33,108 nucleotides of DNA from Sulfitobacter sp. (lineage in GTDB: Bacteria > Pseudomonadota > Alphaproteobacteria > Rhodobacterales > Rhodobacteraceae). Below are positions 13,391-21,816 of the stretch, piece after piece. A program made the position numbers and the translations under genes. Position 1 is the stretch's first letter; every line of letters begins with the position of its first letter. The DNA is taken from the NCBI GenBank assembly GCA_017854855.1, contig JAFMGZ010000038.1, positions 1 through 33,108 on the forward strand, read 5' to 3'. The notes beneath the pieces are model-generated. The model worked only from the letters and a program-made list of their open reading frames with translations, was not told where the DNA came from and ran no database searches.

Positions 13391-13582
13391 ATGAGCGAAG
13401 ACTTCAACATGTCGATGCGCAAATTTCTGAAACAGGTCGGCGTCACATCCCAGCAAGCCATCGAAGAAGCGATGCGCACTGCAGGCGACACGGCGGGCAA
13501 AAGCTTTGAGGCCAAGATGGTTCTGACCATCGACGGGATCGACCTTGAACATGTCGTCACCGGCAAGATTGAAGGCGCGTAA
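13391..13582 (+). CDS. DUF6494 family small protein
   Basis: A 63-aa protein with the family pattern FNMSMRKFLKQVGVTSQQAIEEAMR, then a short beta segment AKMVLTIDGIDLEHVVTGKI. Function is unknown. The N-terminal helix pair looks like a small DNA- or protein-binding unit, but that is only a guess. The start has AGGGA about 8-9 nt upstream. Its stop abuts the Mrp start with no spacer (TAA-ATG), so it is in the same operon as the Mrp gene. Confidence 0.82.
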   Translation: MSEDFNMSMRKFLKQVGVTSQQAIEEAMRTAGDTAGKSFEAKMVLTIDGIDLEHVVTGKIEGA

Positions 13583-14638
13583 ATGGCCCTGTCGCGTGAA
13601 GAAGTCCTGGCCTGCCTGAAGACCGTCAAAGCCCCATCGGGCGTTGATCTGGTTGAAGCCGGGCTGGTCCGTGCACTGTCCGTGGAGGACGGTGCGGTCC
13701 GTTTCGTGATGGAGGTCAATCAGCCCGAACCCTTCATGGCCGCCAAGGCCGAAGCCGAGGAAAAACTGGCCGCCCTGGGTGCCGCCCCCGTCGCGATCGT
13801 AATGACCGCCCACAGCAAACCCACGCCGCCACCAGACCTAAGTTCAGGGCGCAAATCCGAACCCGCAGGCCCGGCAAAGATACCCGGCGTGGACCGCATC
13901 ATCGCGGTCGCCTCTGGCAAGGGCGGCGTTGGCAAATCGACCGTGGCGGCCAATCTGGCCTGCGCGCTGGCCGCCGAAGGCCGGCGCGTCGGGATGCTGG
14001 ATGCAGATGTTTACGGCCCGTCCCAGCCCCGCATGCTGGGCGTGTCAGGACGCCCGCAAAGCCCCGATGGCAAGCTGATCTTGCCCCTGCGCAACTACGG
14101 CGTGACCATGATGTCCATCGGCCTGATGACCAATGACGACCAAGCCGTGGTTTGGCGTGGCCCCATGCTGATGGGTGCCTTGCAGCAGATGCTGACCCAG
14201 GTGCAATGGGGGGCCTTGGATGTATTGATCGTCGATCTGCCGCCCGGCACCGGCGATGTGCAGATGACGCTGGCGCAAAAGGCGCATCTGGACGGTGCGC
14301 TCATCGTTTCCACACCGCAGGACGTCGCACTTTTGGATGCCCGCAAGGGGATTGATATGTTCAACCAGATGGGCACACCCATCATCGGTATGATCGAGAA
14401 CATGAGCACGCATATCTGTTCGGCCTGCGGGCATGAGGAACATGTTTTTGGCCATGGCGGGGTAAAATCCGAAGCTGAAAAGCTGGGCGTGCCGCTGCTG
14501 GCGGAAATCCCGCTGCATCTGGACATTCGCTTGGCCGCGGACGGCGGGGCACCGATTGTCGTGTCCAAACCGGATTCCGCCCAGGCGCAGGCCTTTCGCA
14601 GCGTCGCCAAAAGCCTGATCGAAATGGGCAAGGCATGA
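13583..14638 (+). CDS. apbC: Mrp/NBP35 (ApbC) iron-sulfur cluster carrier ATPase
   Basis: A 351-aa protein with an N-terminal MIP18/DUF59-like domain (about 1-75), a variable linker, and a deviant Walker A GKGGVGKST near 112-120. The switch sequence LPPGTGDVQM lies near 220, and a C-terminal HICSAC pair (about 277-282) bridges an Fe-S cluster between monomers. Family members carry and transfer [4Fe-4S] clusters to client enzymes. Its place between fdh-linked genes suggests that FdhB, FdhA or the polyferredoxin are clients (inference). The last 4 bases overlap the next gene. Confidence 0.93.
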   Translation: MALSREEVLACLKTVKAPSGVDLVEAGLVRALSVEDGAVRFVMEVNQPEPFMAAKAEAEEKLAALGAAPVAIVMTAHSKPTPPPDLSSGRKSEPAGPAKIPGVDRIIAVASGKGGVGKSTVAANLACALAAEGRRVGMLDADVYGPSQPRMLGVSGRPQSPDGKLILPLRNYGVTMMSIGLMTNDDQAVVWRGPMLMGALQQMLTQVQWGALDVLIVDLPPGTGDVQMTLAQKAHLDGALIVSTPQDVALLDARKGIDMFNQMGTPIIGMIENMSTHICSACGHEEHVFGHGGVKSEAEKLGVPLLAEIPLHLDIRLAADGGAPIVVSKPDSAQAQAFRSVAKSLIEMGKA

Positions 14639-15339
14639 ACACACCCCAGTTCCCACCCTTGTTCAGCGGGATGGCCGTCGAAGGCCAGATAGACCCCTTT
14701 GACAAGGCCTGCGAGCAAGCCGCGCGCGGATGCGATGCGGGGCTGGTGGTCTATAATCTGGGGGCCAACACCTTGCAGGCGGCGCTGGTCTTTGCCCCTG
14801 ATGTCGCCTTGGGCGATGCCATGGCGATGATGCCGCTTTGCGGTGTGGGGTTTCAGAATGCGCTGGGGGCGCTCGCACCGCCCGAAGTGGCCGTGCATCT
14901 GGACTGGAACGGGGGCATCCGCATCAATGGCGGGTCTTGCGGCGCTTTGCGGATTGCAGCCTCTGACCGTGCCCCCACAGCACAGCCTGACTGGTTGGTC
15001 GTGGGCCTGCAGCTGCCGCTTTGGCCTCAAAGCGACGATCCCGGAGAGACGCCGAACCAGACCACGCTTTATGCCGAAGGCTGCGCGGATGTGAGCGCGC
15101 CAAAGTTGCTTGAGGCCTGGGTCAAGCACAGTTTGGTCGGCATCAACACATGGCTAGAAGACGGTCCCGCACCGCTGCACAAAGAATGGAGCGGACTGGC
15201 ATTTGGCATTGGGGAAAGCATCGAAATGAAGGGGATTTCGGGCGTGTTCCTTGGCGTTGACGAACAATTTGGAATGTTGATACGGGCGGATGACACCACC
15301 CATCTGATCCCGCTGACCGACCTGCTGGAGGGCAATTGA
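14635..15339 (+). CDS. Biotin/lipoate-ligase-like protein with DUF4444 C-terminal domain
   Basis: A 234-aa protein related to biotin/lipoate A/B ligases. The usual KWPND-type segment appears as HLDWNGG (88-94), followed by NGGSCGALR (98-106) where active ligases have KLAGI with the catalytic Lys. The Arg/Gly-rich ATP loop near the N-terminus is also not recognisable. The DUF4444 part is about 175-232 (GLAFGIGES, GVFLGVDEQFGMLI). I infer a ligand-binding or scaffold role rather than ligation. It overlaps apbC by 4 nt and is followed by the DUF6505 gene after a single base. Confidence 0.8.
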   Translation: MNTPQFPPLFSGMAVEGQIDPFDKACEQAARGCDAGLVVYNLGANTLQAALVFAPDVALGDAMAMMPLCGVGFQNALGALAPPEVAVHLDWNGGIRINGGSCGALRIAASDRAPTAQPDWLVVGLQLPLWPQSDDPGETPNQTTLYAEGCADVSAPKLLEAWVKHSLVGINTWLEDGPAPLHKEWSGLAFGIGESIEMKGISGVFLGVDEQFGMLIRADDTTHLIPLTDLLEGN

Positions 15340-15340
15340 T

Positions 15341-15835
15341 ATGATGCTGGCACGCGCAATTCATTTTGATGAAAGCGACATGAACGTGTTTCATTCCCCT
15401 GCCCGCACCGGTGAATGGTGCATCGCGGGCGGATTTGAATTCTCAAACTGGTCTGAGGCGGATTTGACCGGAAAGGCCCGGCAGGCTTTCTCCAATGGCT
15501 GGCTTGGCGTAGAAACCTTTGGCCGCGTGACCTTTGTCGCGGTCACCCGGATTGAACCCTCCGAACTGGAGGCGCTCGAAGCCGCTTTGGCCGCGCATTT
15601 CGTCCAGATCTACGGTGCCCCGTCGATGGAAGCGGCAAGGCAGGTCGCAAAGGAAGAATTGCACCACATGGCAGAGCTATGTGCCGACCAGGACCCCAAC
15701 ACATTGCTGACCGTCGCCCGAGAGTTGACGGACGCAGGCGTCAAGGAAAGCTTTCGCATGCTGGAGCCGCGCGATGCGGGCATTGATCAATTTGCGATCC
15801 ATGGTTCATTGGACGACGAGCCCCACCACCATTGA
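15341..15835 (+). CDS. DUF6505 family protein
   Basis: A 164-aa protein starting MMLARAIHFDESDMNVFHSPARTGEW in the style of DUF6505, with an acidic alpha-helical C-terminal half and a His-rich tail (DDEPHHH). No leader, membrane segment or catalytic motif is visible. Its function is unknown. It is the last gene of the DUF6494-apbC-DUF4444 operon; the tail could bind a metal ion. It ends 31 bases before the convergent tex stop. Confidence 0.8.
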   Translation: MMLARAIHFDESDMNVFHSPARTGEWCIAGGFEFSNWSEADLTGKARQAFSNGWLGVETFGRVTFVAVTRIEPSELEALEAALAAHFVQIYGAPSMEAARQVAKEELHHMAELCADQDPNTLLTVARELTDAGVKESFRMLEPRDAGIDQFAIHGSLDDEPHHH

Positions 15836-15866
15836 TCTGACCCCGCCCCTGCGCCGCGGTTACAGC

Positions 15867-18188
15867 TCAGGACCCTTTGGTCTGCCGCTTCATCGCATCC
15901 GCAAGGTCAGAGCCAAAGGCACCTTGGCTTTGTGCCGCAACCGGTGCTGCCATCTTTGGCTTGGGCGCACGCGCGGGTTTTGGCTTTTCGGCGTTACGCC
16001 CCGTTGGCGCTGAGACCGCTTCGCTGTCCTTGCGCATGGTCAATCCGATGCGCTTGCGCGGCACGTCGATCTCCGTAACCCGCACCCGGACCACATCACC
16101 CGCCTTGACCACCTCATGAGGGTCTTTGACAAAGCGATCGGCCAACTGGCTGACATGCACCAGCCCGTCCTGATGGACACCGATGTCAACAAAGGCCCCA
16201 AAGGCCGCCACATTGGTCACGGTCCCTTCCAGTGACATGCCCGGTTTCAGATCCGTGATACTGTCGATGCCTTCGGCAAAGGTTGCGGTCTTGAAGGTTG
16301 GGCGCGGGTCCCGGCCCGGCTTTTCCAACTCGGCCAGAATGTCGCGCACCGTGGGCAAACCAAAGCTGGCGTCCACAAACTGCTCTGCGCGCAGATTTGC
16401 CAGCGCTGTGCTGTCGCCCATGATGGCGCGAATGTCGCGCCCGCAGGCCTGCACGATCTTGCGCGCCACCCCGTAGGCCTCTGGGTGAACCGAAGACGCA
16501 TCCAGCGGTTCGGTCCCTTGGGTGATCCGCAGAAAACCCGCGCATTGCTCAAAGGCCTTTGGCCCCAGGCCAGACACTTTCAACAGGGATTTGCGATTGG
16601 GAAACGGTCCATTGGCATCGCGGTGTGCGACAACCGCCCTTGCCAACGCCGGGCCAAGGCCCGCAACCTGCGACAACAGCGGGACCGAGGCCATGTTCAG
16701 ATCGACACCCACGGCATTCACCGCATCCTCAACCACGGCGGCAAGCGATTGCGCCAGACGCCGCTGATCCACGTCATGCTGGTACTGGCCGACACCAATG
16801 GCCTGTGGCTCAATCTTGACCAGTTCGGCCAATGGGTCCTGCAAGCGTCGCGCAATGGAGACGGCACCGCGCAGGGATACATCAATGTCGGGAAATTCCT
16901 GCGATGCCAGTTCTGAGGCGGAATATACCGACGCCCCCGCCTCGGACACGATGACAGGCGTGGGCCGCGGGCTGCCTGCGGGCAGGTTCTTGATCACATC
17001 GGCCACCAGCCGTTCGGATTCCCTGCTGGCGGTGCCATTGCCGATGGCGATCAACGCGATGTCGTGCTTGCGGATCATCTGCGTCAATGTGTTCTGTGCC
17101 CCCCGCAGATCCATACGGGGCTGGAACGGATAAATGGTGGCGGTGTCGACCAGCTTGCCGGTTTGATCCACGACAGCAATCTTGCAGCCTGTCCTGATCC
17201 CCGGATCAAGACCCAATGTGGCCCGCGCACCCGCCGGTGCAGCCAGCAACAGATCGCGCAGGTTGCGGGCAAACACGTCAATCGCCGCATCATGCGCCCG
17301 GCGGCGCAGATCGGTCATCAGATCCATGAACATCGTCAGGCTGAGTTTGACGTTCCAGGCCCAGCGGGCCACCTCGCGCAGCCAGACATCGCCGGGGCCG
17401 TCGCCCTGAATGCCAATCTCTGCCGCGACAATGCCGATCATCCGCGGCAGACCTGCTTCGGGGTCAGGGGCGATATTGATCGTCACCACTTCTTCCTTGG
17501 AGGCGCGCAGAATGGCCAGGGCCCTGTGCGACGGGATTGTCGCCCATTTTTCACTATGGGCGAAATAGTCGGAAAACTTTGCGCCGGTTTCTTCCTTGCC
17601 CGCGATCACCTGGGCGGTGACCAAAGCCTCTTGCTGCATCACCTGTCGCAGACGCCCCAACAGGCCCGCATTTTCGCCCAGCTCTTCGACCAGAATGTCG
17701 CGGGCACCGTTCAGCGCATCCTTTTCGCTGGGAACCGCGTCGGTGACATGGGCCTGCGCCAGAACCGCAGGATCGGCAGCCCGATTGGCAAGAATGGCGC
17801 GCAGCAGGGGTTCCAGTCCGTTTTCGCGCGCAATCATCGCCTTGGTGCGCCGCTTGGGCTTGAACGGAAGGTACAGATCCTCAAGCACTGCTTTGGTATC
17901 CGCCAGGCCGATTGAACGGGCCAGCGCATCGGTCAGTTTGCCCTGCGATGTGATTTCGCTCAGGATAGAGGCGCGCCGCTTTTCCAGGTCGCGCAGATAA
18001 TCCAGCCGTTCCGCCAGTTTGCGCAATTGCGTATCGTCCAATCCGCCTGTCGCCTCCTTGCGATACCGCGCGACAAAGGGCACCGTATCGCCCCCGTCCA
18101 GCAAGGCAACAGTGGCGGTAACCTGCTCTGGGCGGGCACCGATATCGGTGGCAATCGTGCGGGCGATACGATCTGCGACGGCGGTCAT
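15867..18188 (-). CDS. tex: Tex family RNA-binding protein (transcription accessory protein)
   Basis: A 773-aa protein, the usual Tex length. It has the N-terminal helical region (MTAVADRIARTIA, VARYRKEATGGLDDTQLR), a YqgF/RuvX-like fold near 320-330 (GLDPGIRTGCKIAVVD), helix-hairpin-helix segments (KVSGLGPKAFEQCAGFLRI), and an S1 RNA-binding domain (GTVTNVAAFGAFVDIGVHQDG). A basic Pro/Ala/Lys-rich tail follows. The start at 18188 has AAGGA 7 nt upstream; the frame is open to 18416 but the extra codons do not resemble Tex. Tex acts in transcription and RNA turnover and is unrelated to its neighbours by function. Confidence 0.95.
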   Translation of the reverse strand: MTAVADRIARTIATDIGARPEQVTATVALLDGGDTVPFVARYRKEATGGLDDTQLRKLAERLDYLRDLEKRRASILSEITSQGKLTDALARSIGLADTKAVLEDLYLPFKPKRRTKAMIARENGLEPLLRAILANRAADPAVLAQAHVTDAVPSEKDALNGARDILVEELGENAGLLGRLRQVMQQEALVTAQVIAGKEETGAKFSDYFAHSEKWATIPSHRALAILRASKEEVVTINIAPDPEAGLPRMIGIVAAEIGIQGDGPGDVWLREVARWAWNVKLSLTMFMDLMTDLRRRAHDAAIDVFARNLRDLLLAAPAGARATLGLDPGIRTGCKIAVVDQTGKLVDTATIYPFQPRMDLRGAQNTLTQMIRKHDIALIAIGNGTASRESERLVADVIKNLPAGSPRPTPVIVSEAGASVYSASELASQEFPDIDVSLRGAVSIARRLQDPLAELVKIEPQAIGVGQYQHDVDQRRLAQSLAAVVEDAVNAVGVDLNMASVPLLSQVAGLGPALARAVVAHRDANGPFPNRKSLLKVSGLGPKAFEQCAGFLRITQGTEPLDASSVHPEAYGVARKIVQACGRDIRAIMGDSTALANLRAEQFVDASFGLPTVRDILAELEKPGRDPRPTFKTATFAEGIDSITDLKPGMSLEGTVTNVAAFGAFVDIGVHQDGLVHVSQLADRFVKDPHEVVKAGDVVRVRVTEIDVPRKRIGLTMRKDSEAVSAPTGRNAEKPKPARAPKPKMAAPVAAQSQGAFGSDLADAMKRQTKGS

Positions 18189-18392
18189 GGCTGGATCCTT
18201 CATATGGTCGGAGGCCCGTGATAGCGTCCAACATCGGGGCCGCCAAGCCCAAGTTGACCCATCCGCCACTTCCTTTTGCCCGCAGAATGAAACCCGGCCA
18301 TGATCATCTGGCTTGCACGCAACGGGATAACGCGCAACACCCGCCGCTACAAAGTTAGGCGCTTGGGCGGATCGCATGCCAAGCTGTTGAAA

Positions 18393-18398
18393 TATAAT
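18393..18398 (+). promoter_or_regulatory. Candidate -10 element before the Anbu-island operon
   Basis: A perfect TATAAT sits 82 bases before the ATG at 18481 in an otherwise G/C-rich region. No good TTGACA-like box lies 16-18 bases upstream, so the promoter may depend on an activator, or this may be chance. The minus strand of the same A/T patch could instead serve tex. Confidence 0.3.
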
Positions 18399-18432
18399 AC
18401 CGCCCCGCCCAGACAATTCCGATTATTGAGTT

Positions 18433-18445
18433 GCTGCATTGCAGC
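18433..18445. promoter_or_regulatory. Palindrome GCTGC-ATT-GCAGC, candidate operator
   Basis: The inverted repeat (GCTGCA, T, TGCAGC) lies 35 bases before the transglutaminase-DUF2126 start and about 35 bases downstream of the TATAAT at 18393, a position suited to repression. Its arms are identical to those of the site at 10400-10412. It includes the CTGC-N3-GCAG core known from PhaR of Rhodobacter; the regulator is inferred only. Confidence 0.4.
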
Positions 18446-18480
18446 GGCAAGGTCATGATGGGGACAAGGAGAGACCCATA

Positions 18481-21400
18481 ATGTCAATCACCGCAAGTAT
18501 CTATCATCTCACGCACTATAAATACGACCGTCCGGTCACGCTGGGGCCGCAATCGATCCGGCTCAGGCCTGCGCCGCATTCGCGCACACGCGTCATTTCA
18601 CATAGTCTGACGGTTTCGCCCTCGGCGCATTTCGTGAACCACCAGCAGGACCCCTATGGCAACTGGCTGGCGCGTTTCGTGTTTCCCGAACCCGTGCGGG
18701 AGTTCAAGATAGAGGTCGATCTGGTTGCCGATATGTCGGTCTATAACCCATTTGATTTCTTTGTCGAAGACAGCGCCATGAAGGCACCCTTTGCTTATGA
18801 CCCGGATATCGCCCCCGACCTCAGCATCTATCTGCGCCATGATCCAGCAGGGCCGTTGTTGGAAAAGTTCCTGGCAAGCGTTTCGCGCGAACCGATGGTC
18901 ACGATTGATTTTCTGGTCATGCTCAACAGCCGCCTGGCACGCGAGATAAACTATGAAATCCGCATGGAACCCGGCGTGCAGACTGCAGAAGAAACCCTGG
19001 GCCGGGTTGCGGGATCTTGTCGCGACACCAGCTGGCTTTTGGTGCAGATCCTGCGCAATCTGGGCCTCGCTGCGCGGTTTGTGTCAGGCTACCTGATCCA
19101 GCTGAAACCGGATCTGATCGCGATTGACGGCCCCGCAGGCACGGACAAGGATTTTACCGATCTACATGCCTGGGTCGAAGTCTATTTGCCCGGTGCCGGT
19201 TGGGTAGGGCTTGATCCCACCTCAGGGTTGCTGGCCGGAGAAAGCCATATCCCGCTGGCCGCAACCCCGCATTACCGGCATGCGGCCCCGATTTCCGGCC
19301 TGGCCAGTGCGGCGCAGGTTGAGTTTTCCTTTGACATGCAGGTCACCCGCACGGCCGAACATCCGCGCATTACCAAACCCTTTTCGGACAGCGCATGGGA
19401 TGCCTTGAACGCATTGGGCAAAACCGTTGATAAACGTCTTGAGGCAGGCGATGTGCGTCTGACCATGGGAGGGGAGCCGACCTTCGTCTCCATCGACGAC
19501 TTTGAAAGTCCCGAGTGGAACTCGGATGCGTTGGGTCCGACAAAACGGGGGCTGGCCGACAAACTGATGCGCCGCCTGCAAGGTGAGTTCTCCAAGGGCG
19601 GGCTGCTGCACTACGGTCAGGGCAAATGGTATCCCGGCGAGACTTTGCCCCGCTGGACCTTTTCGCTTTACTGGCGCAAGGACGGGCAACCGATATGGCA
19701 TGATCCTGAATTGCTGGCCCGTGAAGACACAGTGGAGGACGTGGGCCCGCAGGACGCGCAAGCCCTGCTCAATGCCATCGCCCAAAGCCTTGCTGTTCCG
19801 CAACAAAACGTCTTGCCCGCCTATGAGGATCCCGCAGAATGGATCATCAAGGAGGCCAATCTGCCCGCCAATGTCACCCCCGAAAACTCAAAGCTGGCCG
19901 ATCCAGAGGAACGCGCGCGGATTGCCAAGGTATTCGAGCGCGGCCTGACCACACCGGCCGGCTATGTCCTGCCCGTTCAGCGTTGGCAGGCCCGCGCATC
20001 AAGCCGTTGGTTGTCAGAAGTCTGGAACCTGCGCCGGGGCAAGATCTTTCTTGTCGCAGGCGACAGCCCCGTCGGATACCGCCTGCCCCTTGGGACATTG
20101 CCCCATATCCCGCAAAGCAACTATCCCTTCATCACGCCCCAAGACCCGACAGAAGCCCGCGGTCCCTTGCCCGCCTCAACGCCGCCCGCAGCAGAGGCGG
20201 CACAGCCGGTATCTGATCAGCACGTGGCCCAACGCACCCAGGCCCCTTCCGGTCAGGAACAGATACCCCAAAGCCTGAGCGATCTCGACGGGCGCGTCCG
20301 CACGGCAATATCGGTAGAAGCGCGCCAGGGCCGGCTTTGCGTATTCCTGCCGCCCGTTGAAACGCTTGAGGATTATCTTGAACTGATCGCGGCGGTCGAG
20401 GCGGCGGCGAAAACCACAGGGCGCAAAGTGCTGATCGAAGGCTATGCGCCGCCCCATGATCCGCGTGTCGAAGTGATGCGCATTGCCCCGGACCCTGGCG
20501 TGCTTGAGGTCAACATCCACCCCGCAGCAAGCTGGGAAGAGTGCGTGGCCACAACGCAAACCGTCTATGAAGAAGCGCGGCAATGTCGTCTGGGTGCTGA
20601 CAAATTCATGGTCGATGGCCGCCATACAGGCACGGGCGGCGGCAACCATGTCGTCGTGGGTGGTGCCACACCGGCAGACAGCCCCTTTCTGCGCCGCCCC
20701 GATCTGCTGAAAAGCCTGATCTTGTTCTGGCAGCGCCATCCAAGCCTGTCTTATCTGTTTTCGGGCACCTTTGTCGGTCCCACGTCACAGGCCCCCCGCA
20801 TTGATGAGGCCCGCCATGACGTGCTCTATGAGCTTGAAATAGCGCTTGACCAGATCTGGCCACCGGCCGAGGGCACGCCCCCGCCCCCTTGGCTGACCGA
20901 CCGGCTGCTGCGCAATGCGCTGATCGACGTCACCGGCAACACGCACCGCACAGAGATCTGCATCGACAAGCTCTTCTCGCCCGATGGGCCGACGGGGCGG
21001 CTGGGTCTGGTTGAATTCCGTGGCTTCGAAATGCCACCGAACCCGCGCATGAGCCTTGCCCAGCAGCTGTTGTTGCGGGCCATCATCCTGCGCTGCTGGG
21101 AAAACCCCATCGCTGGGAACCTGACCCGTTGGGGTACCACACTGCATGACCGCTTCATGCTGCCGGCCTTTATCTGGCAGGATTTCAAGGGTGTACTGGC
21201 AGATCTGGCGGCCCATGACCTGCTGCTGGATCCCGCATGGTTCGAGGCACAGGCAGAGTTCCGTTTCCCCTTTTGCGGTGAGGTCACCTATGAAGGTGTC
21301 ACGCTTGAGCTGCGCCAGGCGCTTGAGCCATGGCATGTGATGGGCGAAACCGGCGCGATTGGCGGCACTGTCCGCTACACCGACAGCTCTTCGGAACGTC

Positions 21401-21813
21401 TGCAGGTGACACTGAAAGGGGCCAGCCCCGACCGCTATATCGTCACCGCCAACGGGCGCCCTGTGCCCCTGACGGCCACGGGGACGAACGGCGAAACCGT
21501 GGGCGGTGTGCGCTACAAGGCGTGGAAACCCGCGATCTCGTTGCATCCAGTGCTGGAGGTCGACGCACCGCTGACCTTTGATATATACGATACTTGGACT
21601 GGCACATCGCTGGGCGGGTGCCGCTATCATGTGGCCCATCCCGGCGGGCGGAATTTCGACACTTTCCCCGTCAATGGCAACGAGGCAGAGGCGCGGCGCT
21701 TGAGCAGATTTGAAAAGATGGGACATACCCCGGGCACATCGGTGCCGCCGCAAGAGCGGCCGCACCCGGAGTTTCCGATGACCCTTGATCTGCGCCGCAG
21801 GCCGGGGCTGTAA
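18481..21813 (+). CDS. Transglutaminase-DUF2126 protein of the Anbu/alpha-E island
   Basis: A 1110-aa protein. Residues about 1-90 are the beta-rich N-terminal domain of bacterial transglutaminase-like proteins. The protease-like core has its triad at C180 (GSCRDTSW), H229 ([12 protein letters not shown]) and D245 (GLDPTSG). DUF2126 follows from about 320 ([13 protein letters not shown]) to the end, including [20 protein letters not shown] near 720-740. Known proteins with this pair of domains are about 1100 aa, so it is complete. Transglutaminase folds cleave or transfer at amide bonds. DUF2126 has been related to glutamine-synthetase-like amidoligases, so a combined ligase/hydrolase is possible. 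The start at 18481 has AAGGAGAG upstream. The next gene follows after 3 bases. Confidence 0.92.
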   Translation: MSITASIYHLTHYKYDRPVTLGPQSIRLRPAPHSRTRVISHSLTVSPSAHFVNHQQDPYGNWLARFVFPEPVREFKIEVDLVADMSVYNPFDFFVEDSAMKAPFAYDPDIAPDLSIYLRHDPAGPLLEKFLASVSREPMVTIDFLVMLNSRLAREINYEIRMEPGVQTAEETLGRVAGSCRDTSWLLVQILRNLGLAARFVSGYLIQLKPDLIAIDGPAGTDKDFTDLHAWVEVYLPGAGWVGLDPTSGLLAGESHIPLAATPHYRHAAPISGLASAAQVEFSFDMQVTRTAEHPRITKPFSDSAWDALNALGKTVDKRLEAGDVRLTMGGEPTFVSIDDFESPEWNSDALGPTKRGLADKLMRRLQGEFSKGGLLHYGQGKWYPGETLPRWTFSLYWRKDGQPIWHDPELLAREDTVEDVGPQDAQALLNAIAQSLAVPQQNVLPAYEDPAEWIIKEANLPANVTPENSKLADPEERARIAKVFERGLTTPAGYVLPVQRWQARASSRWLSEVWNLRRGKIFLVAGDSPVGYRLPLGTLPHIPQSNYPFITPQDPTEARGPLPASTPPAAEAAQPVSDQHVAQRTQAPSGQEQIPQSLSDLDGRVRTAISVEARQGRLCVFLPPVETLEDYLELIAAVEAAAKTTGRKVLIEGYAPPHDPRVEVMRIAPDPGVLEVNIHPAASWEECVATTQTVYEEARQCRLGADKFMVDGRHTGTGGGNHVVVGGATPADSPFLRRPDLLKSLILFWQRHPSLSYLFSGTFVGPTSQAPRIDEARHDVLYELEIALDQIWPPAEGTPPPPWLTDRLLRNALIDVTGNTHRTEICIDKLFSPDGPTGRLGLVEFRGFEMPPNPRMSLAQQLLLRAIILRCWENPIAGNLTRWGTTLHDRFMLPAFIWQDFKGVLADLAAHDLLLDPAWFEAQAEFRFPFCGEVTYEGVTLELRQALEPWHVMGETGAIGGTVRYTDSSSERLQVTLKGASPDRYIVTANGRPVPLTATGTNGETVGGVRYKAWKPAISLHPVLEVDAPLTFDIYDTWTGTSLGGCRYHVAHPGGRNFDTFPVNGNEAEARRLSRFEKMGHTPGTSVPPQERPHPEFPMTLDLRRRPGL

Positions 21814-21816
21814 CCC

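Noticed and set aside
12228..13391. A 387-codon plus-strand frame across the polyferredoxin end and the cytochrome gene
   Set aside because: It overlaps two genes with clear motifs in other frames and shows no motif itself.
18189..18416. A longer N-terminus for Tex (76 extra codons)
   Set aside because: The added residues do not resemble Tex, while the ATG at 18188 has a ribosome site and gives the usual N-terminus and length.
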